Positions 53,520-62,010 of a stretch of DNA of 64,000 nt are shown piece by piece. A program made the translations under genes and the position numbers. Within the stretch, counting starts at the first letter, position 1. The number at the start of each line of letters is the position of its first letter. A model generated the notes under the pieces. That model saw only the letters and a program-made list of their open reading frames with translations. It made no database searches and had not been told where the DNA came from. This DNA comes from Flavobacterium marginilacus (GTDB lineage Bacteria; Bacteroidota; Bacteroidia; Flavobacteriales; Flavobacteriaceae): the NCBI RefSeq assembly GCF_026870155.1, contig NZ_CP113975.1:4030001-4094000 (forward strand), given 5' to 3'.

Positions 53520-55736
53520 TTAAATACTTGCATACGCCGTTGATTCTTTAGACGGAGGCGCAATTTCCTTAAGCGGTTCCAAGTGACAGGCACATACTTT
53601 AAACTCCGGTATTTTGGAAATAGGATCCAATGTTCCCGGCGTTAACTGATTGGCCGATTTTTTACCCGACCAGTGGTACGGTATAAAAACGGTATCCTCC
53701 CGAATGGTTTCCACAATATTCGCGGGAAAAATCCCTTCTCCTCTTCGGGTGGAAACCTTTATTAATTCTCTTTGTTTGATTCCGTATTGCTGTGCCAGTT
53801 TAGGGTGAATTTCCAATAACGGTTCAGGATATTGGTCAACCAGCTTGCCTATTCTTCGTGTTTGTGTACCGCTCAAATATTGTGATACGACACGGCCCGT
53901 TGTCAAAATCACGGGATAATCCGCATCGGTCACTTCGCCCGGAAGCTTGTAAGGCGCAGGATTAAAATGTGCTTTCCCGTCAGGAGTCTTAAACTTTCTG
54001 TCTTCCCATAACCTTGGCGTTCCCGGATGGTCTTCACTTGGACATGGCCAAAACATTCCCATATTATCCTCAATTCGCTTATAGGTGATTCCGTAGTAAT
54101 CTGCCGTTCCGCCTTTAGAAGCCACGCGCAATTCGTTGAAAATAGCTTCACTATTTTCATATGTAAATTTATCCTTCACACCCAAACGCTTGGCCAATTC
54201 CAAAATAATCGAAGTATCGGTTCTTGCCATTCCCGGAGGCGTTACCGCCTGACGAATTCGAATCACTCGACCCTCTGCCGATGTGGTGGTACCTTCCTCT
54301 TCTTCCTGCAAAGAACCAGCCAATACAATATCGGCATGGCGTGCGGTTTCATTCAGGAAAAAGTCTATACATACATAATATTCCAGTTTTTCCAAAGCCT
54401 CACGAACATAATTACTGTTCGGTAAAGACACTAACGGATTGAAACAAATAGAAATCAATCCCTTAATTTCCCCACGGTGAATAGCTTCGATTATTTCGTA
54501 GGCCGAAAGCCCTTTCCCCGGCAAATCTTTCTCGTTGATTCCCCAAACTTCCGAAATATACTTACGGTGTTCAGGATTTTCAATATCCCTGTTTCCGGGT
54601 AACTGATCACATTTATGACCGTGTTCCCTACCGCCCTGACCATTTCCCTGGCCGGTAATCGTTGCGTAACCGCAATACGGCTTTCCTATTCTTCCGGTTG
54701 CCAATACCAAATTGATACAACCCAAAACATTGTCCACTCCTTTTGAGTGGTGCTCAATTCCGCGGGCGTGAAGCAAGAAACTCGTTTTGGCTCTGCCCCA
54801 TAATTCGGCTGTTTCGCGTATTTTATTTTTGTCAATTCCGGTCACTTCCTCTGCCCATTCCAAGGTGTAATCCTTAACGGCATCAATCGTTTCCTGAAAT
54901 CCTGAAGTATAATTATCTATAAAATCATGATCCAGCATATCGTGATCCACTAGGTATTTCAAAATCGCGCCATACAAAGCTGAATCAGTCCCAGGACGTA
55001 CGTCCAAATGAATATCGGCAGTTCGCGCCAGCGGAATCATCCTTGGATCCACCACAATAATTTTGGCACCGCGGTCACGGGCTTTCCAAATCCAGTGCGT
55101 CAACGTTGGAAAAGTCTCGCTGATATTCGCTCCAGCCACAATAATCACTTCGGCATATTCCAAGTCCGAATAATTATTTGAGCCCCTGTCCAGTCCAAAC
55201 GCTTTTTTGTTTCCCGCACCTGCACTCACCATGCACAAACGTCCGTTATAATCAAGGTTTTTAGTTTTCAAGGCCACACGTGCAAACTTCCCAACCAAAT
55301 AACTTTTCTCATTCGTCAATGAAACCCCAGACAACATCGAGAACGCATCATTCCCGTATTTCTCCTGAATCCTTTTAATTTCCGAAACCGTTTTATCCAT
55401 CGCATCATCCCAGGAAATAGGCGCAAATCCCTGTCCCGGAACGTTTTTCAAAGGAGACATCAATCGGTCAGGGTGGTTATTCTGCAGATAACGCTGAACC
55501 CCTTTTGGACAAAGCCTTCCCTCATTAAAAGGAAATTCCATCCAAGGCTCAAACCCCACCACCGTATTATCTTTCACCAACAATTGAATCCCGCACTGCA
55601 TCCCGCAAAAACAACAATGCGTTTTCACGGCCTCATCCGGCTCGTCCCTTCCCACATATCCGTCCTTTGGCGCATAATTCAGGGTCGGCCCAAAATGCTT
55701 TACTATATTCTCCTCTGCTACAGGTAATTTTGCCAT
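53520..55736 (-). CDS. molybdopterin oxidoreductase, probable nitrate reductase (NasA/NarB-like)
   Basis: A 738-residue protein. The N-terminal [4Fe-4S] ligands Cys41, Cys44, Cys48 and Cys76 follow CxxCxxxC-x27-C, leading into the bis-MGD domain ([41 protein letters not shown]). It lacks the C-terminal [2Fe-2S] or FAD extensions of some NasA. No Tat signal is visible, so it is cytoplasmic unless it rides on a partner. Adjacent NarK supports nitrate. Formate dehydrogenase is the main alternative. Confidence 0.88.
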   Translation of the reverse strand: MAKLPVAEENIVKHFGPTLNYAPKDGYVGRDEPDEAVKTHCCFCGMQCGIQLLVKDNTVVGFEPWMEFPFNEGRLCPKGVQRYLQNNHPDRLMSPLKNVPGQGFAPISWDDAMDKTVSEIKRIQEKYGNDAFSMLSGVSLTNEKSYLVGKFARVALKTKNLDYNGRLCMVSAGAGNKKAFGLDRGSNNYSDLEYAEVIIVAGANISETFPTLTHWIWKARDRGAKIIVVDPRMIPLARTADIHLDVRPGTDSALYGAILKYLVDHDMLDHDFIDNYTSGFQETIDAVKDYTLEWAEEVTGIDKNKIRETAELWGRAKTSFLLHARGIEHHSKGVDNVLGCINLVLATGRIGKPYCGYATITGQGNGQGGREHGHKCDQLPGNRDIENPEHRKYISEVWGINEKDLPGKGLSAYEIIEAIHRGEIKGLISICFNPLVSLPNSNYVREALEKLEYYVCIDFFLNETARHADIVLAGSLQEEEEGTTTSAEGRVIRIRQAVTPPGMARTDTSIILELAKRLGVKDKFTYENSEAIFNELRVASKGGTADYYGITYKRIEDNMGMFWPCPSEDHPGTPRLWEDRKFKTPDGKAHFNPAPYKLPGEVTDADYPVILTTGRVVSQYLSGTQTRRIGKLVDQYPEPLLEIHPKLAQQYGIKQRELIKVSTRRGEGIFPANIVETIREDTVFIPYHWSGKKSANQLTPGTLDPISKIPEFKVCACHLEPLKEIAPPSKESTAYASI

Positions 55737-55851
55737 TTTATATTTTTATAAATGTATGTTCTCTTTTTCTAAAATCTTAAATCAAAAATAGTTACCCGAG
55801 CCTGAAAGGCGAACAGGCGAAGCAATCTGCAATCTAAAATCATCATCCTTT

Positions 55852-55965
55852 GGGCGTGACCACAATAGAAAAAGGGGCTGATTTAACAGGGTCTTTATTC
55901 GCCCCTTTTTCTATTGCGGTCGGGCTATCCGCGCTACTTCGGTAGCCAGCTTCTATCCCTCACGC
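55852..55965. repeat. large palindromic intergenic repeat (GGGCGTGAC type)
   Basis: Starts GGGCGTGACC and ends CTTCTATCCCTCACGC. A perfect 16-base stem CAATAGAAAAAGGGGC / GCCCCTTTTTCTATTG (55863-55878, 55901-55916) is followed by a tetraloop hairpin GCTAC-TTCG-GTAGC (55933-55946). The rest of the 55737-56104 spacer is AT-rich. Similar elements with variable cores are, from memory, common in flavobacterial genomes. Confidence 0.8.
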
Positions 55966-56104
55966 GGTCGCAAATCAACATCAGGTTTTCAATCAAAAAC
56001 ATTTCGTTCTTTTAACACATTCTCCCTCTCACAACCTGCCTACTTAAATCTATTCTATTTTTTCTAACTTCTATCCTCTAACCTCTTTTTTCTAACCTCA
56101 AACA

Positions 56105-57154
56105 TTATCCAAACAAATTCCCCCCCTGCTGTCTTGCTTTCAAATGCGCCATTGCCAGTCGGGATCTTTTCCCTTCAGGGCTCAAATCCAAATGCGATGT
56201 TCCGTCTTCGTGGGTAAAATCAAAACCCAATTCTTCCGTAACCGTTTTCAAATCCTGAATGTGCAGTTTAGTGGCAAACTCCTCGCCCGTATGCGGACAA
56301 ACCGCCATACCCATTTTCATTCCCTGTTTCTTGTAAATATGAGCCCCGATTTGAGCCGGACGCTGAATGATATGGAAAAACTTCCCGAACGGAATCCAAA
56401 TCAAGAACATTATCACCGTAACCGCATGCAAAACCGCCAGGAAATCAAAAGCAAAACCTTTCATGAACTGATACGAATACGTCAATCCCAATCCCGTAAC
56501 CGAAATGGCTATCAATAAAATAAGCGGTAACAAATCTCCTTCAAAAGACTGAGTGGCAATCAATCCAGGGTTTGTCAAACGTCTTCTTAAATAATATAAT
56601 GATCCAAAAATAACCAAATACGAAGACCAGTTCAACGCATGAAAGGTCAAAAAAGCGGTAATCGAATCCAAATTGAAATCCATCACCTTAAACCCGAAAA
56701 AATACGCTTCATACACCGAAATGGAATTCGGGGCCATCGCAAAATTAATCCACCCAAAAGTAAGCGGTATCGTAATCAAAAATGCCGAAGTACAGCCCAC
56801 AGCAATCATAAAATGCGCCACCCAGCGGTATTTTCCCCTTGGATAAATAAACTTCTGAAACGCAATATTCTCCACCGATTCTTTGGTGGCAAACCAAAAA
56901 TGCGAAAACACTTTTCCGGTCACCAAATATGTAATTCCTCTTTTAAAGTAAATCCAAGTCGGTGGCCGTTGTAGCCAAACAGTATAGCGATATACAATCC
57001 CAAAGAAAGCAAACACCGTCCCAAATAAATAAGTTACCAATGCTGCGTCAAAATTCTGCAGTTTTCTTGACCCATAAAACACTAGGGCAATCATAAAGAT
57101 CGAGAGCCCGGTTGCAATCAGTAAAGCTTTGGTGTTATAGGTTTTGTTTTTCAT
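56105..57154 (-). CDS. b-type cytochrome-like membrane protein of the nitrate module
   Basis: A 349-residue protein with about seven membrane helices and histidines placed like haem ligands (VAHFMIAVG, TFHALNWSSY, AVLHAVTVIM, FGKFFHIIQRP). It ends in a soluble tail of about 85 residues (KMGMAVCPHTGEEFATKL onward). It resembles the membrane quinol-oxidising subunits of complex iron-sulfur molybdoenzymes (NarI/DmsC-like) but is not a clear member. It is upstream of the reductase gene on the same strand. Haem binding is inferred. Confidence 0.75.
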   Translation of the reverse strand: MKNKTYNTKALLIATGLSIFMIALVFYGSRKLQNFDAALVTYLFGTVFAFFGIVYRYTVWLQRPPTWIYFKRGITYLVTGKVFSHFWFATKESVENIAFQKFIYPRGKYRWVAHFMIAVGCTSAFLITIPLTFGWINFAMAPNSISVYEAYFFGFKVMDFNLDSITAFLTFHALNWSSYLVIFGSLYYLRRRLTNPGLIATQSFEGDLLPLILLIAISVTGLGLTYSYQFMKGFAFDFLAVLHAVTVIMFLIWIPFGKFFHIIQRPAQIGAHIYKKQGMKMGMAVCPHTGEEFATKLHIQDLKTVTEELGFDFTHEDGTSHLDLSPEGKRSRLAMAHLKARQQGGNLFG

Positions 57155-57240
57155 AAATCTAAAATTTAATACGGTTTTAAACTTCGTAAAATCAGTTAAA
57201 AAAGACCGTTTTATTTTTGTTGTAAAATTAGCAAAAGAAT

Positions 57241-57263
57241 TACTAAGTAAAAATACTTAAGTA
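57241..57263. promoter_or_regulatory. dyad upstream of the nitrate reductase genes
   Basis: TACTAAGTA and TACTTAAGTA form an inverted repeat with a one-base indel, 87 bases upstream of the membrane subunit gene. It could be an operator for a nitrate- or oxygen-responsive regulator; weak evidence. Confidence 0.3.
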
Positions 57264-57379
57264 GTTTTGAAAACACAAATCAATTAAAATATGTTACAAT
57301 ATCTAAAGTCAACGCAGTATTCTTTAATTAATATTACGCTGACTTTTATTTATACCATTAAAAATAAATTCCTAAAAGC

Positions 57380-58972
57380 TTAGCTTGGTTTCTCACATCC
57401 TTTGCGGTTATAAAACCACCAATTTACAGAAGTAGCTAAGATAGTGAAAAGAATCAGACCAATAAAGAACTGATTTACAGTTCCGTTTGCTGTAATGTTG
57501 TTTCCAATTAGTTTTGAAAAAATAAAAGGTCCAAAAGCGGCAATTGCAGCAGTCCATCCAATCACTCCAGCAGCTTGACGCTGATTCTCTGAAAATATGA
57601 TAGGAAACTGTCTAAAAGTACCTGCATTTCCAACTCCTGTAAAGAAAAACATAGCTAGTATCACTGCGACAAACATTGGAAACTGATCCATACTCGTTGG
57701 AGAAACCAATCCTTGTGTGACCAAAATAACTGCACCAGTCAAAATTCCGATTCCGGTTATAGTTGTCAATATAGCCCCTCCTACTTTATCGGCCACAAAA
57801 CCAAAACAAACCCTGCTCGCAGAACCAATCAGCGGACCATAAAAAGCATATACCAAAGGATCTGGTGCATTTGGAAAATCACCATACAAGAATTTAATCA
57901 TCAATGGAAAAGCTGCAGACAGACCAGCGAATGTTCCAAAAGTCATCACATAAGTTATGGTGCAGAACCAAGTGTGTTTGTTTTTGAAAATATCCATCTG
58001 TTCTTTTATGGAAGCCTGCATTGGAATGCTTTTCAAAAAGAACCAGCTGATTACGCCCAAAACCAAAAGAAAACCAATGTACCAGAATGCAGCCGATTGA
58101 ATGTAGATTTCCTTATGCGTAACCGCCTCATTTTCGGGACTAATTTTGTTTAATATTTTTTCGGCCAATTTAGGGTTTGCATTGGCAATCGCTTTAGATT
58201 TCTCATTGAGTGGCAATGCAGAAAAAATCTTGAAATTTTCATTTGATTTCGTTACCGCAGTAACCGAATCTAATACTGGTTTCTTTACAGCAGCCAGAAT
58301 TTTATTTTGTGATTTGTCATCCAAGGCTGCAAAAACTTCATTTTGTTTTTCAACTGTTGAATCTTTTAAAACATTCTTTGTTTCCTTAACATCGATGCTT
58401 GTAAATACCGAAGTAGTTCCGTAAATACTAACACTCAAAATAATCGGTGTAATAAACTGTGCTAAACTAACTCCAAAATTCCCAATTCCCGCTTGGATTC
58501 CCAAAGCCGTCCCTTTTAATCTTTTTGGAAAAAACAAACTGGTACTAGGCATAAAGGATGAAAAATCACCGCCGCCAAAACCACTGGTAATAGCCAAAAG
58601 AACAAATACCCAAAACGGAGTATTGGTATCCATCACCGCAAATCCGATACCGACTACCGGGATGAGTTTCAATAAAGTAGCTACGGTCACAACGTGTCTT
58701 GTTCCATAAATTGGCAAGATAAATGTGTGGATAATCCTTAGGAAACCTGCAGCCAAACCTGGTATAGCCACCAGCCAAAAAAGCTGATCTTTAGAAAAAG
58801 GAAAACCCAGCCCTGGTAATTTCACCGCTATTACGCTCATCATAAACCATGAGGCGAAAGAAAATATCAATGACAAAGTTGTAATTGTCAATGTTTTCCA
58901 TGCAATTTTGCTTCCTGTATTTTTCCAGAATTCATCGTTTTCTGGTTCCCATTTGTCTAACCACGTTTTCAT
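57380..58972 (-). CDS. narK: NarK-type nitrate/nitrite transporter with a large loop insertion
   Basis: A 530-residue major facilitator protein with the nitrate signature SGFGGGDFSSFMPSTSLFFP (130-149) and, in the C-terminal half, TGVGNAGTFRQFPIIF. Typical NarK has about 460 residues. The excess is a hydrophilic loop of about 100 residues (roughly 188-290, rich in Lys, Ala and Asp) in the middle of the protein. It imports nitrate or exchanges it for nitrite for the reductase encoded downstream. Confidence 0.92.
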   Translation of the reverse strand: MKTWLDKWEPENDEFWKNTGSKIAWKTLTITTLSLIFSFASWFMMSVIAVKLPGLGFPFSKDQLFWLVAIPGLAAGFLRIIHTFILPIYGTRHVVTVATLLKLIPVVGIGFAVMDTNTPFWVFVLLAITSGFGGGDFSSFMPSTSLFFPKRLKGTALGIQAGIGNFGVSLAQFITPIILSVSIYGTTSVFTSIDVKETKNVLKDSTVEKQNEVFAALDDKSQNKILAAVKKPVLDSVTAVTKSNENFKIFSALPLNEKSKAIANANPKLAEKILNKISPENEAVTHKEIYIQSAAFWYIGFLLVLGVISWFFLKSIPMQASIKEQMDIFKNKHTWFCTITYVMTFGTFAGLSAAFPLMIKFLYGDFPNAPDPLVYAFYGPLIGSASRVCFGFVADKVGGAILTTITGIGILTGAVILVTQGLVSPTSMDQFPMFVAVILAMFFFTGVGNAGTFRQFPIIFSENQRQAAGVIGWTAAIAAFGPFIFSKLIGNNITANGTVNQFFIGLILFTILATSVNWWFYNRKGCEKPS

Positions 58973-59260
58973 AACTATATTTTTTATTTCAGAATTTAAC
59001 TTTAGCAGTAATTACTAATCTATCGAAAAATAAGACAAATAAGTCCTTTATTTGCTGATGTAAAATTAAAAGACAATAAAACATTAAAATATGATATTTA
59101 TCAGTTGAATTAAATAAATTACAACATCAAAAATCCTTTAATTTATAAGCCTCTGAATCCAACAAAAAGCTGTTTAATAATGACGACAGGACACAACTTA
59201 TTAACTACTGATAAAACCAAAATCCAGCTTCATCACGGCATTCGCATTTAAAAAAAAATA

Positions 59261-59390
59261 AACACGAATTTCACCAATTAACACTAATTCTTATCAAAAT
59301 TGAAATCAAATTTTATAACTTTTTACAGTTTCGAATATTTTGTGTAATTAAACAGCAATCTTAATTCATGCAAATTAGTGTAATTCGTGT
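59261..59390. repeat. intergenic inverted repeat of the CACGAATTTCAC family
   Basis: AACACGAATTTCACCAATTA (59261-59280) plus ACACTAATT pairs with AATTAGTGTAATTCGTGT (59373-59390). It is related to the element at 24048-24155. The rest of 58973-59489 is AT-rich, with no gene seen apart from the promoter below. Confidence 0.68.
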
Positions 59391-59457
59391 CAGAAACTTT
59401 TAAAAGCGAATGCCGTGCAGCTTCATTAAAATTATATTTTATCAACAGAATTATTTC

Positions 59458-59465
59458 TATTTTTG
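59458..59465 (+). promoter_or_regulatory. -7 element of udk
   Basis: TATTTTTG fits TAnnTTTG and lies 24 bases before the udk ATG. No -33 box at the expected spacing. Confidence 0.45.
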
Positions 59466-59489
59466 CATTCTAAACAAACAAAAATTAAT

Positions 59490-60098
59490 ATGCTCATTAT
59501 AGGAATCGCAGGAGGAACGGGGTCAGGAAAAACAACAGTAGTACATCAAATCATGAATGAACTGCCAGAAGCTGAAGTGGGGATTATATCTCAGGACTCC
59601 TACTATAAAGAGACACATGATTTAAGTTATGAGGATCGTTCTAACATCAATTTTGATCACCCAAGAGCTATTGATTTTGAATTATTAGTAGCCCATCTCA
59701 AAGAATTAAAAGCAGGAAACATCATAAACCAGCCGGTCTATTCTTTTGTACAGCACAACAGAACTGATGATGTTGTAATTACTCACCCACGAAAAGTAAT
59801 GATTGTAGAAGGAATTCTAATTCTGACAAACCCTGAATTGAGAAAGCTTTTTGACATTAAGATATATGTACATGCCGATTCGGATGAACGCTTAATCCGA
59901 CGTTTAAAAAGAGATATTGCCGAGCGCGGAAGAGACATGAATGAAGTTCTAAACCGCTACCAGCATACCTTAAAACCAATGCATGAGCAATTCATAGAAC
60001 CGACAAAAGCTTTTGCTGACATAATTATTCCAAATGACAGATTTAATACTGTAGCAATCGACGTAGTCCGCGCAGTAATTAATCAGCGTATTTTATAA
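59490..60098 (+). CDS. udk: uridine kinase
   Basis: 202 residues from ATG 59490. P-loop GGTGSGKTTVV (residues 7-17), the family motif ISQDSYYK, and YVHADSDERLIRRLKRDIAERGR. It phosphorylates uridine and cytidine with ATP or GTP for pyrimidine salvage. An upstream TTG (59463) would overlap the promoter -7 box, so ATG 59490 is right. The next gene follows after 112 bases. Confidence 0.93.
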   Translation: MLIIGIAGGTGSGKTTVVHQIMNELPEAEVGIISQDSYYKETHDLSYEDRSNINFDHPRAIDFELLVAHLKELKAGNIINQPVYSFVQHNRTDDVVITHPRKVMIVEGILILTNPELRKLFDIKIYVHADSDERLIRRLKRDIAERGRDMNEVLNRYQHTLKPMHEQFIEPTKAFADIIIPNDRFNTVAIDVVRAVINQRIL

Positions 60099-60210
60099 TT
60101 TTATTGTAATTTTATAGGCATATAAAACGCAACAGATCTTTGCTTTCCTGTAAAACAAAGCGATGCAAAACAAAATCTCAATTTTCTATTAAAATTAGGC
60201 AAACAACCCG

Positions 60211-60534
60211 ATGAAAAACCCTTTTAAAAACAGCTATTGGTTTAAAATTTTAAGCAACAAATACGTTTGGGTCTCGTTATCATTTTTAGTCTGGATGGTT
60301 TTTCTAGATAATTACTCTTATTTTGAACATCGATTTTTAAATAAACAAATTGATGAACTCGAAGATAATGCAACTTATTATGAGGGAGAAATCAAGAAAG
60401 ATGAAGAAAAAATCAAACAGTTAAAAAATCCTTTGCAGATAGAGAAATATGCCCGTGAAAAATACTATATGAAAAAAGATAGTGAAGACATTTATATCAT
60501 TCAATTTGATAGTGATACTGTTAAAAAAAAATAA
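60211..60534 (+). CDS. FtsB/DivIC septum-formation initiator
   Basis: A 107-residue protein with one N-terminal membrane helix (about 18-36) followed by a coiled coil (LEDNATYYEGEIKKDEEKIKQL) and the DivIC/FtsB end (IEKYAREKYYMKKDSEDIYII). It would join FtsL and FtsQ in the divisome. Neither partner is nearby. It lies ahead of the methylmalonyl-CoA mutase genes with a 34-base spacer, an arrangement I recall from other flavobacteria. Confidence 0.9.
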   Translation: MKNPFKNSYWFKILSNKYVWVSLSFLVWMVFLDNYSYFEHRFLNKQIDELEDNATYYEGEIKKDEEKIKQLKNPLQIEKYAREKYYMKKDSEDIYIIQFDSDTVKKK

Positions 60535-60568
60535 CCCTACCGCGTATTAAATCTAATTACAAGCAAAA

Positions 60569-61933
60569 ATGGCAAAGAATTTATTCGATGATTTCAGTCC
60601 GGTTTCAGCAAAACTTTGGAAACAGAAAATTCAGTTTGAACTCAACGGAGCCGATTATAATCAAACCTTAATCTGGAATTCTACTGAAGACATCAAGGTT
60701 AAGCCATTTTATGATAAAGAAGATACTGCAAAAAAATATTCGGTTTCAACAAAAGCCTCTCAATTCAAAATCTGCCAAAATATCTTTGTTTTTGATCTTG
60801 ATAAATCAATTGAAAAAGCTTTGGACTCCATCAGCCGCGGAGCTGAAAGCCTTCGTTTTACAATTCCAGATTCAAACATAAACATCATAAAACTATTGGA
60901 AAGACTTCCTTTAGAAAAAATTGCTGTTTACTTTCGTTTCCGATTTATTTCAATCGATTTCGTCAAAAGGATTGATGCTTTTGTAAAAGAAAAAAAAGCA
61001 GCTGTCTATTGTCTTTTAGACCCGATTGGCCAATTAGCCAAAGACGGAAATTGGTACGCAACGCAAGAAAAAAATAATTTTGAAACACTAAATATAATTG
61101 CCAAAGAAACTGCATCTCTTTCACTTATCAGCATCAACAGTGGTTTGTATCAGAATGCAGGAGCCAATATTGTACAGCAGATTGCATACAGCCTTGCCCA
61201 TGCTAATGAATATTTTAACAGAATAGATACCATTAACAAACCTATTGTTTTTCAAATTTCAGTAGGAAGCAATTATTTCTTTGAAATTGCAAAACTTCGG
61301 GCATTCCGAATACTGTTTAAAAAAATAGCTCAAGAATATGAGCACAAATTAAACTGTCATATTCTTGTCACTCCATCTAAGCGCAATAAAACCATTTACG
61401 ATTATAATGTCAATATGCTTCGTACAACGACGGAATGCATGAGTGCAATTCTTGGCGGAGCCGATGCAGTTGCCAATCTGCCGTATGATTCATTATATCA
61501 CAAAGACAATGAATTTGGCGGCAGAATTGCAAGAAATCAACTGCTGCTTTTAAAAAATGAAAGTTATTTTGACAAAGTAGATAATCCTGCGGAGGGCAGT
61601 TATTATATCGAAAGTTTAACGAATCAATTAGCAGAAAAAGCATTATTATTATTTAAAGATATTGAAACTAAAGGCGGTTTCCTAAAGCTATTGAACGAAG
61701 GTGTAATCAAAAGAAAAATACAAGAAAGTGCTGATGCAGAACAAGCTCTCTTTGATTCCGGCAAAGAAACATTATTGGGAACCAATAAATATCCTAACAA
61801 GAATGACAAAATGAAACACGATTTAGAATTGTTTCCTTTTGTAAAAATCAAACCCCGAAAAACATTGATTACACCTATCATTGAAAAACGATTGGCAGAA
61901 AAAATGGAACAGGAAAGGCTTTCGGAAGAGTAA
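60569..61933 (+). CDS. mutA: methylmalonyl-CoA mutase small subunit
   Basis: A 454-residue protein with the mutase TIM-barrel features of the small subunit (LFDDFSPVSAKLWKQKIQFE, TTECMSAILGGADAVANLPYD). It lacks the C-terminal cobalamin-binding domain seen in the roughly 620-residue MutA of other bacteria; the short form is, from memory, the usual one in flavobacteria. It pairs with the catalytic large subunit downstream to interconvert methylmalonyl-CoA and succinyl-CoA in propionate metabolism. Confidence 0.9.
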   Translation: MAKNLFDDFSPVSAKLWKQKIQFELNGADYNQTLIWNSTEDIKVKPFYDKEDTAKKYSVSTKASQFKICQNIFVFDLDKSIEKALDSISRGAESLRFTIPDSNINIIKLLERLPLEKIAVYFRFRFISIDFVKRIDAFVKEKKAAVYCLLDPIGQLAKDGNWYATQEKNNFETLNIIAKETASLSLISINSGLYQNAGANIVQQIAYSLAHANEYFNRIDTINKPIVFQISVGSNYFFEIAKLRAFRILFKKIAQEYEHKLNCHILVTPSKRNKTIYDYNVNMLRTTTECMSAILGGADAVANLPYDSLYHKDNEFGGRIARNQLLLLKNESYFDKVDNPAEGSYYIESLTNQLAEKALLLFKDIETKGGFLKLLNEGVIKRKIQESADAEQALFDSGKETLLGTNKYPNKNDKMKHDLELFPFVKIKPRKTLITPIIEKRLAEKMEQERLSEE

Positions 61934-62010
61934 TCAGACTGCAGTAACTCAGTCTTTAGTAAACGACAGAATCAATTTGGTATTAACTAAAAAGATTAAT
62001 GACCAGACAA

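Noticed and set aside
54027-54425. Plus-strand frame of 132 codons with a membrane-like start
   Set aside because: It is antisense to the molybdopterin subunit, whose cofactor motifs are intact.
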